Notes: a model not told the origin generated them from the sequence alone. A DNA stretch of 64,000 nt from Cannabis sativa (GCF_029168945.1 NC_083607.1:41649257-41713256), one strand, 5' to 3'. Shown: positions 23,471 to 35,696, counted from the stretch's first letter. Numbers and translations: made by a program.

Positions 23471-24190
23471 ATGTCAAATCCCATGTTGTTACTCTTAACT
23501 GAAAATAAGCTAAATGGGTCTAACTCTCCAAAGTGGAGAGAGAACATTCATATTGCTCTCATAGGTGAAAGTGCCTCGTTTGTGTTGACTGAGCCGTCCC
23601 CTGAGCAGCCAAGTGACAATGCAACCAAAGCTGTGAAAGAGAAGTTCGAGCGTTGGCATAATGCTAACAATAAAGCTCGTTACTTCATGCTTTCCAGCAT
23701 GGTTGACACCTTGAAAACAAGGTTTGCAAACACTGTCACGGCTGCAGAAATCATGACGCAGTTAACTGAGCTATTCGGTATGGCATCTATTCAGTATTGT
23801 TTCGACGCGACTAAGAAATTCATCAAAGCACGGATGGAACCCCATCAGAATGTGCGTGATCACCTTCTCCAAATGGCTAGTTATTTCCAGGAGGCCCAGA
23901 ATCATGGTGCTGAAATGGATCAGACTACTCAAGTGAGTCTCATCTTGAATAGCCTGACTCCAGATTTTCTGCCCTACACATCAAATTATGTCATGAATAA
24001 GAAGGAACAAGACTTTCATACTTTAGTCAGTGACCTTCAGACATATGAAAATTTGATTGGAGGTCCCAAGAAAAGAGGGAATAAACCTCAGAATTCTGGA
24101 AATGGTAATAAGACAAGTAGTCCTGAAGCACTTGTTGCTTCTACTTCCAAATCCAATCATAAGAAGAAGTGGAAAAATTCCAAGAAGTGA
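23471..24190 (+). CDS. Copia-type Gag (capsid part), gag-only element
   Basis: A 239-residue frame from ATG (MSNPMLLLLTENKLNGSNSPKWRE...). It follows the layout of plant Copia Gag: an N-terminal 'KLNG.N...W' motif (residues about 13-24), a stretch of acidic/basic helices with EKFERWHNANNKARYFMLSSM (about 57-77), ELFGMAS (about 101-107), VRDHLLQM (about 130-137), LILNSLTPDF (about 157-166), and a Lys/Asn-rich C-terminus. Gag assembles the virus-like particle and packages RNA. A TGA at 24188-24190 stops it just before the zinc knuckle, which follows in the same frame. The leader shows strong similarity to the coding-free elements up to about 60-100 bases before the ATG, so gag looks like the segment those elements have lost. 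Confidence 0.85.
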   Translation: MSNPMLLLLTENKLNGSNSPKWRENIHIALIGESASFVLTEPSPEQPSDNATKAVKEKFERWHNANNKARYFMLSSMVDTLKTRFANTVTAAEIMTQLTELFGMASIQYCFDATKKFIKARMEPHQNVRDHLLQMASYFQEAQNHGAEMDQTTQVSLILNSLTPDFLPYTSNYVMNKKEQDFHTLVSDLQTYENLIGGPKKRGNKPQNSGNGNKTSSPEALVASTSKSNHKKKWKNSKK

Positions 24191-24343
24191 GCTCAAGCTG
24201 GGAATGCAGCTAGGAACAAAAATGCTGGAGCTTCTGGCAATACACAAAAAGGAAAATGTTTCTACTGCAATGAGAAAGGCCATTGGAAATCCCAATGTCC
24301 TAAGTATCTCGCAAAGAAACAAGGTATTTTCTTTATAAACTGA
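24191..24343 (+). pseudogene. Gag zinc-knuckle segment after an in-frame TGA
   Basis: In the same frame as the preceding gag: 50 codons with KCFYCNEKGHWKSQC, a CCHC knuckle (C-x2-C-x4-H-x4-C) that binds RNA, then PKYLAKKQ and a TGA at 24341-24343. The single stop between the capsid part and the knuckle makes the protein incomplete unless it is read through. Nothing resembling protease follows. Confidence 0.8.
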
Positions 24344-26098
24344 TGTGTTTTTAGTGAATTATTATCCTTTTGGATTATTAATTCTGGACTACTAACCCTG
24401 TTTATTACTCTTCTTATAGCTAAAGCTTCTTAAACTCGGGTGTTGTCTTAACGAGTTGGATTAGAAAGTTGGATGGTGGATGGAGATTGTCTACAATAAA
24501 GAAGAAGCTCTTTCATTTGAATTAATTGTTTAGTTTTTCAAACAATTTGGATTTCAATTTTTGGGATCTTAATTCCCTGTTTGGTTCTCATAAATATTGC
24601 AAACAATTTTTTTTGGTTTAAATAAAATATCTTTTTCAATTATATTGCAATTTATGAGTTGAGCTTCAGTTCTTTATTTTATCTATTACCGATTATTATA
24701 TTTATTATGTTTGAATGTGTATGTGTTTTTGATGCAAATTCAAAAGGTATCTAAACTCTTTACAGAGTTATTACTACATAAACACTAGATGTTATTTCTA
24801 TGTTTATGAATAATTGTTAGTTCCAAAAACAATTATTTGAGAATTTGTTTAATAAAAAGATCTTTTGATCTAATAGGGGTGGAGAAAAGTTAAGAATAAT
24901 ATGCAGTTCAAACGATTTTTTATATCTAATGAACTCTGGATTATATTCAACTCCACAGACTCTCTATCACACTTAGAGATTTACAACCTTTAGGGGTGGA
25001 CCATAATCTCTATAAACTTAGGGGTGGACTTTATTCTACAGTACCCTTTGTGACACATAATTTTAAACATGGAAATAATATAATAAATTAGCTATTTAAA
25101 TCCTTGATCTTGATTATATGTTCCAGTTTAGATTTACTGTTGTAATAGTTATTGATACCATTAAAGTTCTTTGATAATGTTTCACATTACCTTGGTTGAG
25201 TGGGAGAATATTAAAATTCTTTACCCATCTTCGTTTGGTTGATAATTGTGATAGGAACTTAAGAACACCTCTGATAAAAACAAGTCTAACCATTCACATG
25301 GATAGAAATAACTTATCAGAATTATGAGAATAAGATAGAAGAATTCTTGCATAGTCTATTCGAAAGACTGATTCAAGATGTCTATTTCTCATAACATTTT
25401 ATGGTATCTTGATTTGATTGCTTAAATCTCTAGCAAGTATTTTTCACTTCAAATACTAGACTGCTATGTTGTTGACCTAATCTTAAAGAAACTTACAGTT
25501 TCGGCTTAAGATAATAAGTCACAATGAGATATTCCCAGAAACAATAGTAAAAGGTTAAAAGTTTCTAACCAGACATCTGCTATTGAGTGGGAGCCATCTG
25601 AGATCTAATCAAATGGGGAACATTAAAAGGACAATCAAGAAAGATTTACAAAAGTGACGTATATGTTATTTAAGGAACTATGCATTAGTGATCCTGATAT
25701 GCACACCGACTCATTATGAGATGGTGGTTACTCTGGGGATGGAGGAATCATTATAGAAGAGTGTTAAAACCCATCTATAATAATTTAAGCTTCATTGGAG
25801 AAGATATAACTTTGTAAATTCAAAATTACCAGAAAGTTATTTTACTGAAGAAAATTCTACACTGCTTTATCTCAATTCCAAATTTTAAAATTTGAGAGAT
25901 ATGTCTTCTGGTGGTTCAGATGTACTTAATGGGTAGTAAGGATTTTCAGTATCCCTTGATGAGTAAAGCATAAGTTAGGGAGGTTTCATGTGTCTCATGA
26001 ACCTGGTTCCAGATATATGGGTGGATTCAAAGATACTACACTTGATCAGAGGATCAAGACAAAAGATTGATTGTAATGCACAACTTGTTTTATGTTAG
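24344..26098 (+). other. non-coding internal region of the gag-only element
   Basis: It has no coding sense. It carries the TAGGGGTGG landmarks (24877, 24993 and 25019) and TATTGAGTGGGAG (25582) that recur, reversed, in 20341-22751 and 48286-50800. It ends at the PPT. Confidence 0.7.
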
Positions 26099-26112
26099 TG
26101 CAAGTGGGAGTT
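26099..26112 (+). other. polypurine tract of the gag-only element
   Basis: TGCAAGTGGGAGTT lies directly before the 3' LTR. Confidence 0.75.
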
Positions 26113-28060
26113 TGTTGGGTTTTATGCCCTAAATAAAACTCATTACAATCTGATTAGTTATCAATTTAGAAGTGAATTATGATTACATGTATGTTACATG
26201 TTTATGGTTTAATACATATACTTGATATATGCACAAAATCAGTTAAATCCAGAACATATAGTTATTCACAATTACAGTATCGTCAATACAGTGGAATGTG
26301 ATTGTGATTATATGATTCAAAAGATTTGGTCCCTGTTCATCAGTGTTTTGGATTTACACTGATGTGATAATCAGCGATGAAGTATACTTACACTTGGAGT
26401 AAGTGTTATGTTCTTTCCAGAACATTGGCAAAGTATACTGGTTTTGAATGCATGGAGTATGCATTGGACTGGACCGATATTGAACATGGTTAAAGATATT
26501 GTAAACTTACCGTTGTATCTTTCCAAGTCAATGTCAGAAGTTGATCTTAGATTAAGAGAATCTAAATCCTGATATGCTTAGGCTCAATCTCAGGAGTGCT
26601 ATTCTTGTTCTTTGATTTATTAGTTAAAGCCTGCTTTGAGTCAGGATAATACATATATTTTGGGAACATGATAGCATAACTGAATGGGAGTGCTAAACAT
26701 AAATATGGAAATCTATAGCTTCTACTGGTGTATAGAAGTAACGTGATGATTCGTTTTGAGCTTAGTTAAATAGAAGTAAATGGATGAGCTCTTGTTTCAG
26801 TGACTATATGTTAGATCACTAAAACATCATTTACAGGTAACTAAGTGTTCAAATGGGCAAAATACATTGAGGGGGTGTAAACGGTAAATTGGTCCCGTCT
26901 CGATGTAAATCATCTATATAGAGGATTTCTAAATCACATTAAGATTATAACAATGGTTAAATGAGATAGCATATTGATATCGTGAAACATATGATATGCT
27001 CTATATAAATCTGAGAGTGCAATTCCAAGTTCTAAGAGTGGATTGAATGAGGAATTAATAAGTTAGAGATTTACTTGGTAAATCGGTTCAACTTATTGGA
27101 AGCTCAGAATATAGATCCACGGTCCCCATTCTAGTTGGGACTATACTGTTTGTAAGACTCTATAATTGATTTATGATTAATCAATTATAATTCTAAAAGT
27201 TAGACTATGTCTAATTTGTGAATTCTCACAGTTTAGGGATGAAATTGTAAATAAGAGGGTTTCTAGGTTTAATTATTAATTATGAGACTTTGCATGTCTG
27301 AATTAATAATTAATTTTAAATGGCAATATTATTTAATAATCTATTTTAGTTATTAAATAATTAGTTTTGGCATTTAAATGATTAGAATTGGAAAAATGGC
27401 ATTTTTGGAGAAATAGAAATAAAATTGAGGAAACTGCAAAATCCATGTGAGGCCCATTCACACCATGGCCGGCCACATCATTGCATTTTTCCCAATTATT
27501 ATTTTCAATTTAATTTGTCATTTAATTGCTAATCAAAGCCTAGCCTAAATAGGAAAGCGGTGAATCACACTAAATAAGGCAGTTATTCAATTACACAGTA
27601 AAAGAGGAAACTGTTTATTTGGAAAGTTGTGATCTTCTCTTTTCCTATTTATAGCAGCCCCTCTCCTCTCTTTGTATGCATGTGTTTTATTGAGAAAACT
27701 TTGCTTTGCAAAGTGTGTCACACGAAATCAAGAGAGAAAAACAAGAGAGAAATTTCGAAATCCCTAGTGAGAGAGAAGTGCCCACACACATCATTCAGTA
27801 TCTCATCATAGTTTGGAAGACTGTGAAGGATCACATCCAACTGAAGAACTTTCGGGCTCAGATCTTGATTATACTCTGCTACAGACAGGAATCAAGGGTT
27901 AGAGATCTGAGTGGAAGGAGACATTAATTCCGCTGCAATCACTGTAAGTTATTCCTAACTTTTATGTGTTTAGTTCATCGTTTTAGAAGTTCAATATTAG
28001 GTTGTTAAATCAACATACTTGCAAATAGATCTAAGATCCTGGATAAATATAATACCAACA
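26113..28060 (+). repeat. 3' LTR of the gag-only element (1948 bp)
   Basis: It starts TGTTGGGTTTTATGCCC and ends ATAATACCAACA, followed by the TSD GTTGC. It holds a GGCCGGCC site at about 27468 and a TATTTATAGC box near 27646. It is a full-length member of the family, though clearly diverged from the copies at 29028 and 54447. Confidence 0.9.
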
Positions 28061-28065
28061 GTTGC

Positions 28066-29027
28066 ATATACAATATTTATCTTTCAAGATCTAACACTAT
28101 TATGTTTGTGTAATGGTGAAAATCCATTAGGAATTTATCTCATTAGAAAAACAAACCAAGTTAGACCAACAATGAAGATTCGAAATTAAACTACAATTTA
28201 ATAACAGAAAATAACATGGTTCAATATAAATTCATACACAATTCAGAAATTATTAATCACATAGCAAGTAGGAATGACAAGTGAAAATACTAAAACATAC
28301 AATCCTAAATAATTTCCAAGGTCTTCAACAAACTGATATCAGTGTCCCGTTTAGGCGAGAGTCAAAGCTACCATCCATTGAATAGAGTTGTCAGCTCATC
28401 TAAAATGATAAACATTCTAGCAACCTTTTATTCGATTAAGATTGGAATCCGCGTTGTCCCGTTTAGGCGAGAGTCAAGGCTATTCTATCTTATGAGCTTC
28501 CACCATTATTTAATATTCTTGTAAGTCTTATACAGTCGCCACCATTAGGGTGATCAATACTATATAGAAAACTTACAAGATTACTTATCTTTCGAGATTA
28601 AACGGTGCTAACTTGCTAATGAACGTTCCTCCATTAGGGAGGATTACTCACTAAAACAATAGTTATGTAAAACCAACAATGGAGATCGATTATCCTAATA
28701 ATAAAGCTCATTATTTAATGAAAGTTGTATTTTCTTCTTAAACTTATTTTAATTTATTTATTTTAAATATATATATTTAATTAATTAAAATTTCCAATTT
28801 AGAATCAAAAATTCTAAATATAAATTTTAATTTCATATTTATAAATTATACTTAGATGGATATAAAAATAACATGAATTATTTCCATCTTAGTAATAATT
28901 TCCAATAAATATTTAGAAAATTATTCAATTTAAGTTGTTTCAAAATTAATTTAAATTAATTTACAACTCAAATTTAATTTTCTATAAATATATATTGCAT
29001 TTCGAAAAATGAAGTGTATAAGAATAC
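28066..29027 (-). other. internal region of the outer element, 5' side
   Basis: Non-coding and collinear with about 50805-51765. It contains two copies of a GTCCCGTTTAGGCGAGAGTC motif (about 28344-28363 and 28456-28475) and related GAGAGTC sites. It is AT-rich towards its end, where a solo LTR has inserted. Confidence 0.7.
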
Positions 29028-29329
29028 TGTTGGGTTTTATGCCCTAAATAAAACTCATTTCAATATAATCAGATTTACTTATTAATATAGATCAGAAATA
29101 ACATTTAGGGCCCGTTTGGTTGATGGTAATGGGCTAGAAAAGAATGGAATGGAATACTAATGGGCCTGATTCTTTTGTTTGGTTGAAAAATAACAATTTT
29201 GGAAAAGAATTCCATAGTAATGCTATTCTCCCAAACTAATGGAATTGCTTTCCATTTTTCATTCGGTGGAATTATAATTCCATTCCACTACTTTGGCATA
29301 TCAACAAATTATCTCTCTCCTACTACAGC

Positions 29330-29459
29330 CATGGCCCAACCCAACAAACCCTAACCCTAGCAAGGTGAAGATTAATCTGCCGCCATTGTTGTGAGGACTG
29401 TCTTCTTCGATCATCTCTGCAAGTGCTGGGTTCCTTGATTGGTGGTAGCATTGTCAGAG
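29330..29459 (+). pseudogene. possible 5' exon of the Harbinger accessory gene
   Basis: Less AT-rich than its surroundings (starting TACAGCCATGGCCCAACCC, ending GTCAGAG before GTATTTTTTTC, a good donor site). There is no long frame. It could be the transcribed 5' end of the gene whose last exon lies at 31352. Inference from composition and the splice-like border. Confidence 0.3.
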
Positions 29460-31351
29460 GTATTTTTTTCTCTCTCTCTTTCTGGTTTGATGATTCTGAA
29501 TCTGCTCTTGTTGTTTTGTGTATGAATGTGTGAATCTGTTCTGAATGTATGTGTTATTTTCATAAATCTGTATCAGATGTGGTTGATTTTATTTCTAATC
29601 TCCTTCATCTCTCTCTTTCAATTTGTTTAGTTGCTCTGTCTCCCCAAAATTGAAATTTGTTAGAGTCGGATACTGCCATTACTTCCCAAACAAAAAAGAT
29701 TGATTGGATTGTCGTATTGTCTTATAATCATTCTTTAAGCAATATATAGATTAGTAAACGACGAAGATTGGAAGAAAGATGATTAAAAAATCAACACAAA
29801 GATTCAATTCGTACTTGGAAAAAAGCTTGGCTTTTGTGTCTTGAAGTGCAGGTCCACACATTTGACAGATTGTCAATCTTGTTGAAAACTTGGATTTTGT
29901 TGCTTTGTTTTGAAATTTAATGTGAAGAAGGGATAGAATAGAAAGTCATCCACCACCATAGGATTGTATCCAAATTCATTGCTCTGTAAGGGTCAAAAAC
30001 AAACATCAGCCAAAACTAGCATTATCCTAGAAAGTAGTTTAGAATATTTAGCTTGATCTAGATTGTAAGAAGGAATATAATAAAAAAACAATAGCTAAAG
30101 CTGAATACTAATTATAGACATGTAGTGATGATTAGAGTTAAATTAAAGAAAATGGTTGATTTCAAATCAAAGCAAATTTATTATGCTGTTACTGCAGCTT
30201 GATTTCAAGTCCATAGTAATCTTTGTATTACATGTGCATAGTTCTCTGTAGATTCACGGAGATTAATTATTTGTTCCTGGCCTCCACTAATCACTAGCTT
30301 TTATTAATTAACTTTATGATAAAAAAATGATAACAAAGATGTTGTGTTGTGATTCATTGTACTAACTTGAGCACTTCAGTTCACCCTTCATTCTTTAAGC
30401 ACACCAGTTCGAGACTCGAGTCTCAATATCCGCATAATGAATCGAATAGAATAAGGCCAGATTTTTGGGTTATGAGCTCAAGTATGTGGGAGACTCCTAT
30501 AGTTTGTTCATTGGTGGTCCTGAAATTTCTACAGACTCAATATCTCTTTTCTAGTTGGGCTACTGTTATTGTATACTTGCTTTACCTTTGAAGATAGGAT
30601 ATTTTCAATCCAATAATATGTTCCCTAAGAATGATTAGAGAGCCTTGTGGCTTTTAAGTTTTTTTACTTACCCGGTTTATCAACCAAGACGGCCGAACTT
30701 CTTGGGTTTGTAAATTGCAAGCCACATAATGCAAGGCAAACCAAGTGTTAAATCACAACAAATAAATATAACCATATTAGGATACAATACAATCAATCAT
30801 TTTCTTAACTTTTACAAGTGATAATATATAGAGGGGACTTGTATGGTGGGGATGCCAATAATCCTACACTTCAAAAAGATCGTATTTATTGTAATTCATA
30901 GTAGTATTTTTTTGTGATCTACTTTGTTATCTCTTTTCTCAATAGAGATTATAGGTGTATATATATGATCTTGGTGAAGTTCTTCAGCCTCACAATCTGT
31001 TTGAATTGCTTGTATATTTATATTTAAACTATAAACTAAGGCAGAAATAAATAACCTCTCCTAACAGAGGAGGTTAGCTTTTACGAAATTGCTAGTAACT
31101 TATGTAGTTAATAGATTCCTTCGAAACTTACATAACCTCATGTATTATAGAATTACATAGTCTGGCCATTTGAATTTTGGATTTTTTTTTATGAAATTAT
31201 ATTATATATATATGGATATTGCATATGCTCTGGTCTTGTGTTGAAACAATAGGCTAGCACTTGCTAAGAATAGCAAGTCTTTTTTTTTTTGAATAATAAT
31301 AGCGAGTCTTTAAGCCAACTGATTTAACAGCTTTCTGATTTTGGTTGCAGT

Positions 31352-31544
31352 CCAAGACATAATGAATGAAAAGCATATGCAGCTCGGGAAAGAGTTAGAA
31401 AGGATCACTACACTTACTACAACTCAACGTCATAAGGTAGCTCTCATGATTATGCAAGATAATGCTCTGATTTCTTACTTTTTCAGTGTCCCAGATGATG
31501 AGAAGGATGAATGGGCGAGACTTCTGATTGATGGCTCTCTTTAG
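31352..31544 (+). pseudogene. last exon of Harbinger Myb/SANT-like ORF1, remnant
   Basis: A splice acceptor-like TTGGTTGCAG precedes the segment. The frame reads VQDIMNEKHMQLGKELERI, TTQRHKVALMIMQDN, FFSVPDDEKDEWARLLIDG and stops at TAG (31542-31544). The pattern 'R..VA..I......F F.....DEK.EWA...L' is that of the C-terminus of Myb/SANT-like proteins encoded by plant PIF/Harbinger elements, which partner the transposase in DNA binding. The rest of ORF1, including the Myb/SANT domain, is missing. A host gene of the same family is an alternative, but the position inside TIRs favours the transposon. Confidence 0.55.
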
Positions 31545-33579
31545 TACACAGCTCGGGAAAGAATTAGAAAAATCATGGTTATTCACTTTGGTCTAAAATA
31601 ATTTGTAGGATAATATATATTGCCTTTGACATTCAGTAGTATACAAATTATAATTTTTTGGATCTGGTGTAATGTGTTATGCTCATAATTTTACAAACAA
31701 TTATTTTGAGCATAAATATGGGTATTGGACATGAATACTTATACTTTTTAAAATTATGATTATATAATTTTTTTAAAATTAAAATTTTCATGTGATTATA
31801 TATAGTTTTTTTTTTAAATATATGTCAATTTTTTTCAAGAAGTAATATTTTATAGTAAATTCAATAAATATAAATTTATATATATATATATATTAGATTT
31901 TTAAATAAATATTAATTTTTTTTAATGCATATCAGTTTTTTTTTAATATATATCAATTTTTTTTAAAAAAAATATATATAAGTTGAATATATTTAATTTA
32001 ATTTTTTAATCATGTTTAAAAATAATGGTATTTTTGTTAAAAATTAATTTATTCCATTCCATTCTATTATATAGTCAACCAAACATAAGAATATGTATTC
32101 AATTATTGATTCCATAAATCTAACCAAACAACCTAATCCTATTCCTATTCTTATTCCATTCCATTACCATTCCTACTCTTATTCCTATTCCTATTCCATT
32201 GTTTTCATTACCTCCAACCAAACGGGCCCTTAATGTTCCATGGTTCACATGATTTATTTCATGATTATATGTACATAATGTATAAATTCATCTGAAACCC
32301 TTTTCACATACTTGATCCTATTTATTGTGCCGTCAACACATTGGAAAGTAAACATGACTATGTGAATAAAGTTTCCTAGATTTATCAGACATAAGGTTTT
32401 ACTGATATGATAATCTACAACAGAGTTCACTTGCATTTGGAGAAATGCTATGTTCTTTTCAGAGCATTGGTTAAAGTAAAGCTCAGGTTGGATGCATGGA
32501 GTATGCATCGGAAGGGACCGATATTGAACTTTGACTTAGATTTATTAAACTTACCGTAATATCTATTCAAGTCAATATCGCCTAGTTGATCCTAGATCAA
32601 ATGTCTTAATCCTATTATGATTAGGCTCAATCTTGAAAGGCTATTCGTGTTCTTTGATTTGTTAGTTAAGCCTACTTTTAGGTCAGGGTGATACGTACAT
32701 TTTGGGAACACGGTAGTGCAATTGAGTGGGAGCGCTAGCATAAACATGGAATCTATAGCTTCTATCTGGCGAATAGTAAGCAAAGGATGATCTCCTTCGA
32801 GCTTGAGCAAACGAACATAAATGGTGGAGTACTCATTTCACATAAGCTGAAATATCATTTATACGGGGTCAAGTGTTTTAAGGATTAAATACATTGTAGG
32901 GTGCAACGGTAATTTAATCCCTTTACAGTGTAGATCATTCATATAGAGGATCATTGATCACATTAGGATTATAACAATGGATAACTAATGATGTGTCTAT
33001 ATGGTGGAACATATAGAGCATTCTATATACTGAGAGTGCAATTCTAAGTTCTATACGTGGATTCAACGAAGAATTAATAAGTTAGTGAATTTTAGTGCTA
33101 AATTCTTGATCTACTTATTGGAAGCTCGGTTATATAGACCCATGGTCCCCCCACTAGTTGAGATAATATTGCTTGTAAGACTCATGTAATTGGTTTTGAT
33201 TAATCAATTATAATTCTCAAATTAGACTATGTCTGTTTGTGAATTTTTCACTAAGTAAGGGCGAAATTGTAAAGAAAGAGTTTATAGGGGCATATTTGTT
33301 AATTATGATACTTTGTATGGTTCAATTAATAAATATGATAAATGACAATATTATTTAATAATTATTTATAGTTATTAAATAGTTAGAATTGGCATTTAAA
33401 TGGTTGAATTAGAAAATTGGCGTTTTTGAGAAAATCAGATGCAGAAAAGATAAAACTGCAAAATTGCAAAAAGTGAGGCCCAAATCCACCTTGCATGGCC
33501 GGCCACTTTTGTAGGGTTTTCCCTCTGATATTTTCATTATTTTAATGCCAAATAATTCAAACCTAACCCTAGTGGAATG

Positions 33580-33589
33580 CTATAAATAG
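33580..33589 (+). promoter_or_regulatory. TATA box in solo LTR
   Basis: CTATAAATAG, about 100 bases before the conserved GAGAAAAACCTGAGCC-type leader; it matches the minus-strand copies. Confidence 0.5.
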
Positions 33590-34050
33590 ATAGTGAAGGC
33601 TTCAGGAAAATTACACTTAAATTTTCTATTTTTCCTTCAGAGAAAAACCTGAGCCTTCTCTCTCCCTATCTTTGGCTGAACCCACTCTCACTCTCTTCCT
33701 CATTGAGATTTTGAAATTCTTAGTGTATGAGTAGTGCCCACACACAGCAAGTGATACCTCAATCATAGTGAGGAAGATCGTGAAGAAAGATCATCAGCAA
33801 AGGAGTTTCAGCATTAAAGATTCAGAGAAAAAGATCCAGGTTCAGATATTGATAATGCTCTGCTACAGAAAGGAATCAAGGGCTAGATATCTGAACGGAA
33901 GGAGTCATATTATTCCGCTGCACCCAATGTAAGGTCTCCAAAACTTTATATTTGTTTATTTCATCGTTTTAGAAAGTTCACATTTAGGATGTTAATAAAC
34001 ATACTTGTGAGTAGATCTAAGATCCTGGTAAAATAATTTCCAACAAATAG

Positions 34051-34926
34051 TACTCTCGAAAATGCCAATTTTCCAATTTAACCTTTTAAATGCCAATTCT
34101 AATTATTTAATAACTTAAAAATAATTATTAAATAATATTGTCATTTAATATATTTATTAATTTAGACATATAAAGTATCTTAATTAATAAATAAACCTAG
34201 AATCTCTTTTCTTTACAATTTCGCCCTTGCTTAGTGAAAATTCATAAAGTAGACATAGTCTAACTTAAGAATTAAAATTGATTAATCAAAATCAATTAAC
34301 TCAGTCTTACAAGCAGTATGGTCTCAGCTAGTATGGGGACCATGGGTCTATATAACCGAGCTTCCAATAAGTTGAACCGAATTTACCAAGTAAATTCCCT
34401 AACTTATTAATTCCTTATTGAATCCACTCTAAGAACTTGGAATTGCACTCTCAGTCATATAGAACGCTCTATATGTTCCACGATATAGATACGTCATTAG
34501 TTATCCATTGTTATAATCCTAATTTGATTAATGATCCTCTATATAGATGATTTACACTGTAAAGGGATTAGATTACCGTAACACCCTACAGTGTATTTTA
34601 TCCTTAAAACACTTAACCCTGTATAAATGATATTTTAGCTAAGTGAAATGAGTACTCCACCATATATTTTCGTTTGGTTAAGCTCGAAGGAAATCATCCT
34701 TTACTTTCTATTCGCCAGATAGAAGCTATAGATTCCATATTTATGTTAGCGCTCCCACTCAATTGCACTACCGTGTTCCCAAAATGTACGTATCACCCTG
34801 ACCTAAAAGTAGGCTTAACTAACAAATCAAAGAACACGAATAACACTCTTGAGATTGAACCTAATCATATCAGGATTAAGATCATTTGATCTAAGATCAA
34901 CAGGTGATATTGAATCGAATAGATAT
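34051..34926 (-). repeat. 5' LTR of the outer element, first piece (truncated)
   Basis: From AAAATGCC at 34060 it follows 19043-19914 of the 3' LTR closely. The LTR's last ~580 bases (in element sense) are missing; TCGAAAATGC from the internal region is fused to AAAATGCC of the LTR. It is interrupted at GATAT (34922-34926) by the Sirevirus-like element and resumes at 44451. Confidence 0.75.
34922..34926. repeat. TSD GATAT (left) of the Sirevirus-like element
   Basis: GATAT lies before the LTR at 34927 and again at 44451-44455 after the second LTR. Confidence 0.9.
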
Positions 34927-35673
34927 TGAAAGTGCAACTAGTAGATTTTAATGATTCAAATTACCAAGTTGTACATCTTTAAATTGATAGATTTCAAGAT
35001 ATGAGTTATGAACATGAATTAAACTTTAAGCTGTAAATCACACATCAATTTACAAGCTTCATCTGCACTGAGAACACATCTCAGTCGACTAGTGCTTGGG
35101 TTCCCCGAACCAGGGTAAATTCATTCACTATTTATCAAAGGTTCATATTACAATTTCCAATTCTCTCTAAAGGAATCAAATACAACCTTTACAGCAATTA
35201 GTAATGAATTACCAACGACAATCAAGAACACTGATTGTTAATGCTTAATCCCTTGTGCAACAACTGAGCTCCTCTTCAACATGTCTTCAATCTGAAATCC
35301 CTTCAGATCTGATGATGAAGATGACACTGAAATCCCTTCAGTTTGAACTCAACAATTCCAGATTCAGATCATTCCGCCATTGATGAACACTCTCAAGCTC
35401 CAAGATCTAACCTGTAATCACAACAACAAGAAACAAGATACGACTATCTCTCTAAAAACAACCGAAATAACTGTCTGAACGATTTAATGGATAACCACTT
35501 TACTAACAGAAACTGACTATATACATATCCACAAAATAAGTCCAGCTGGCACTAACTAACACTTAAATGAGACTCTCGTAAACAAACGTTAGTGCAGATA
35601 TAACAGACTAAAAATCCAGATACGACTAGACATTGAACAGAACAAAAACTGTCACAAAATAATAACACTAACA
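34927..35673 (-). repeat. 3' LTR of Sirevirus-like element (747 bp)
   Basis: The plus strand reads TGAAAGTGCAACTAG...AACACTAACA. It is the same length as 43704-44450. A TATATAG box lies near 35518 on the minus strand. Confidence 0.92.
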
Positions 35674-35684
35674 TTCTCCCCCTT
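35674..35684 (-). other. polypurine tract of Sirevirus-like element
   Basis: The minus strand reads AAGGGGGAGAA directly before the 3' LTR. Confidence 0.8.
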
Positions 35685-35696
35685 GACAGGTTATGT

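Larger units (their letters stand above)
22752..28060 (+). mobile_element. gag-only LTR retrotransposon (TR-GAG-like), Copia-type gag
   Basis: A plus-strand element of the same LTR family inserted in the outer element. It has a rearranged 5' LTR (22752-23242), a short leader, a gag frame (23471-24343 with one stop), about 1.75 kb of non-coding internal DNA, a PPT (26099-26112) and a full 3' LTR (26113-28060). Protease, integrase and RT are absent. The layout matches the terminal-repeat-with-GAG class of non-autonomous elements: it could make a capsid but must borrow enzymes. The 5' LTR and PBS are now deleted, so this copy is dead. Confidence 0.85.
29108..32229 (+). mobile_element. PIF/Harbinger-type DNA transposon, non-autonomous (3.1 kb)
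   Basis: Terminal inverted repeats GGGCCCGTTTGGTTG are perfect for 15 bases and recognisable for about 10 more (GGTAATG). They are flanked by TTA on both sides (29105-29107, 32230-32232), the 3-base TSD of this superfamily. Subterminal regions are rich in GGAATGGAAT/ATTCCATTCC. Inside, there is only a remnant of the Myb-like accessory gene (31352-31544 plus a possible 5' UTR exon); no DDE transposase was found. It must rely on transposase made elsewhere. Confidence 0.85.
29028..34045 (+). mobile_element. solo LTR of the 1.9 kb family, carrying a Harbinger insertion
   Basis: It starts TGTTGGGTTTTATGCCC and ends AATAATTTCCAACA. Without the inner transposon (29108-32229 and one TTA) it is 1893 bp, a full LTR. 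No internal region is attached. The flanking 5-mers AATAC (29023-29027) and AATAG (34046-34050) agree at four of five bases. It has a TATA box at 33580-33589 and a GGCCGGCC site at about 33499. Confidence 0.82.
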
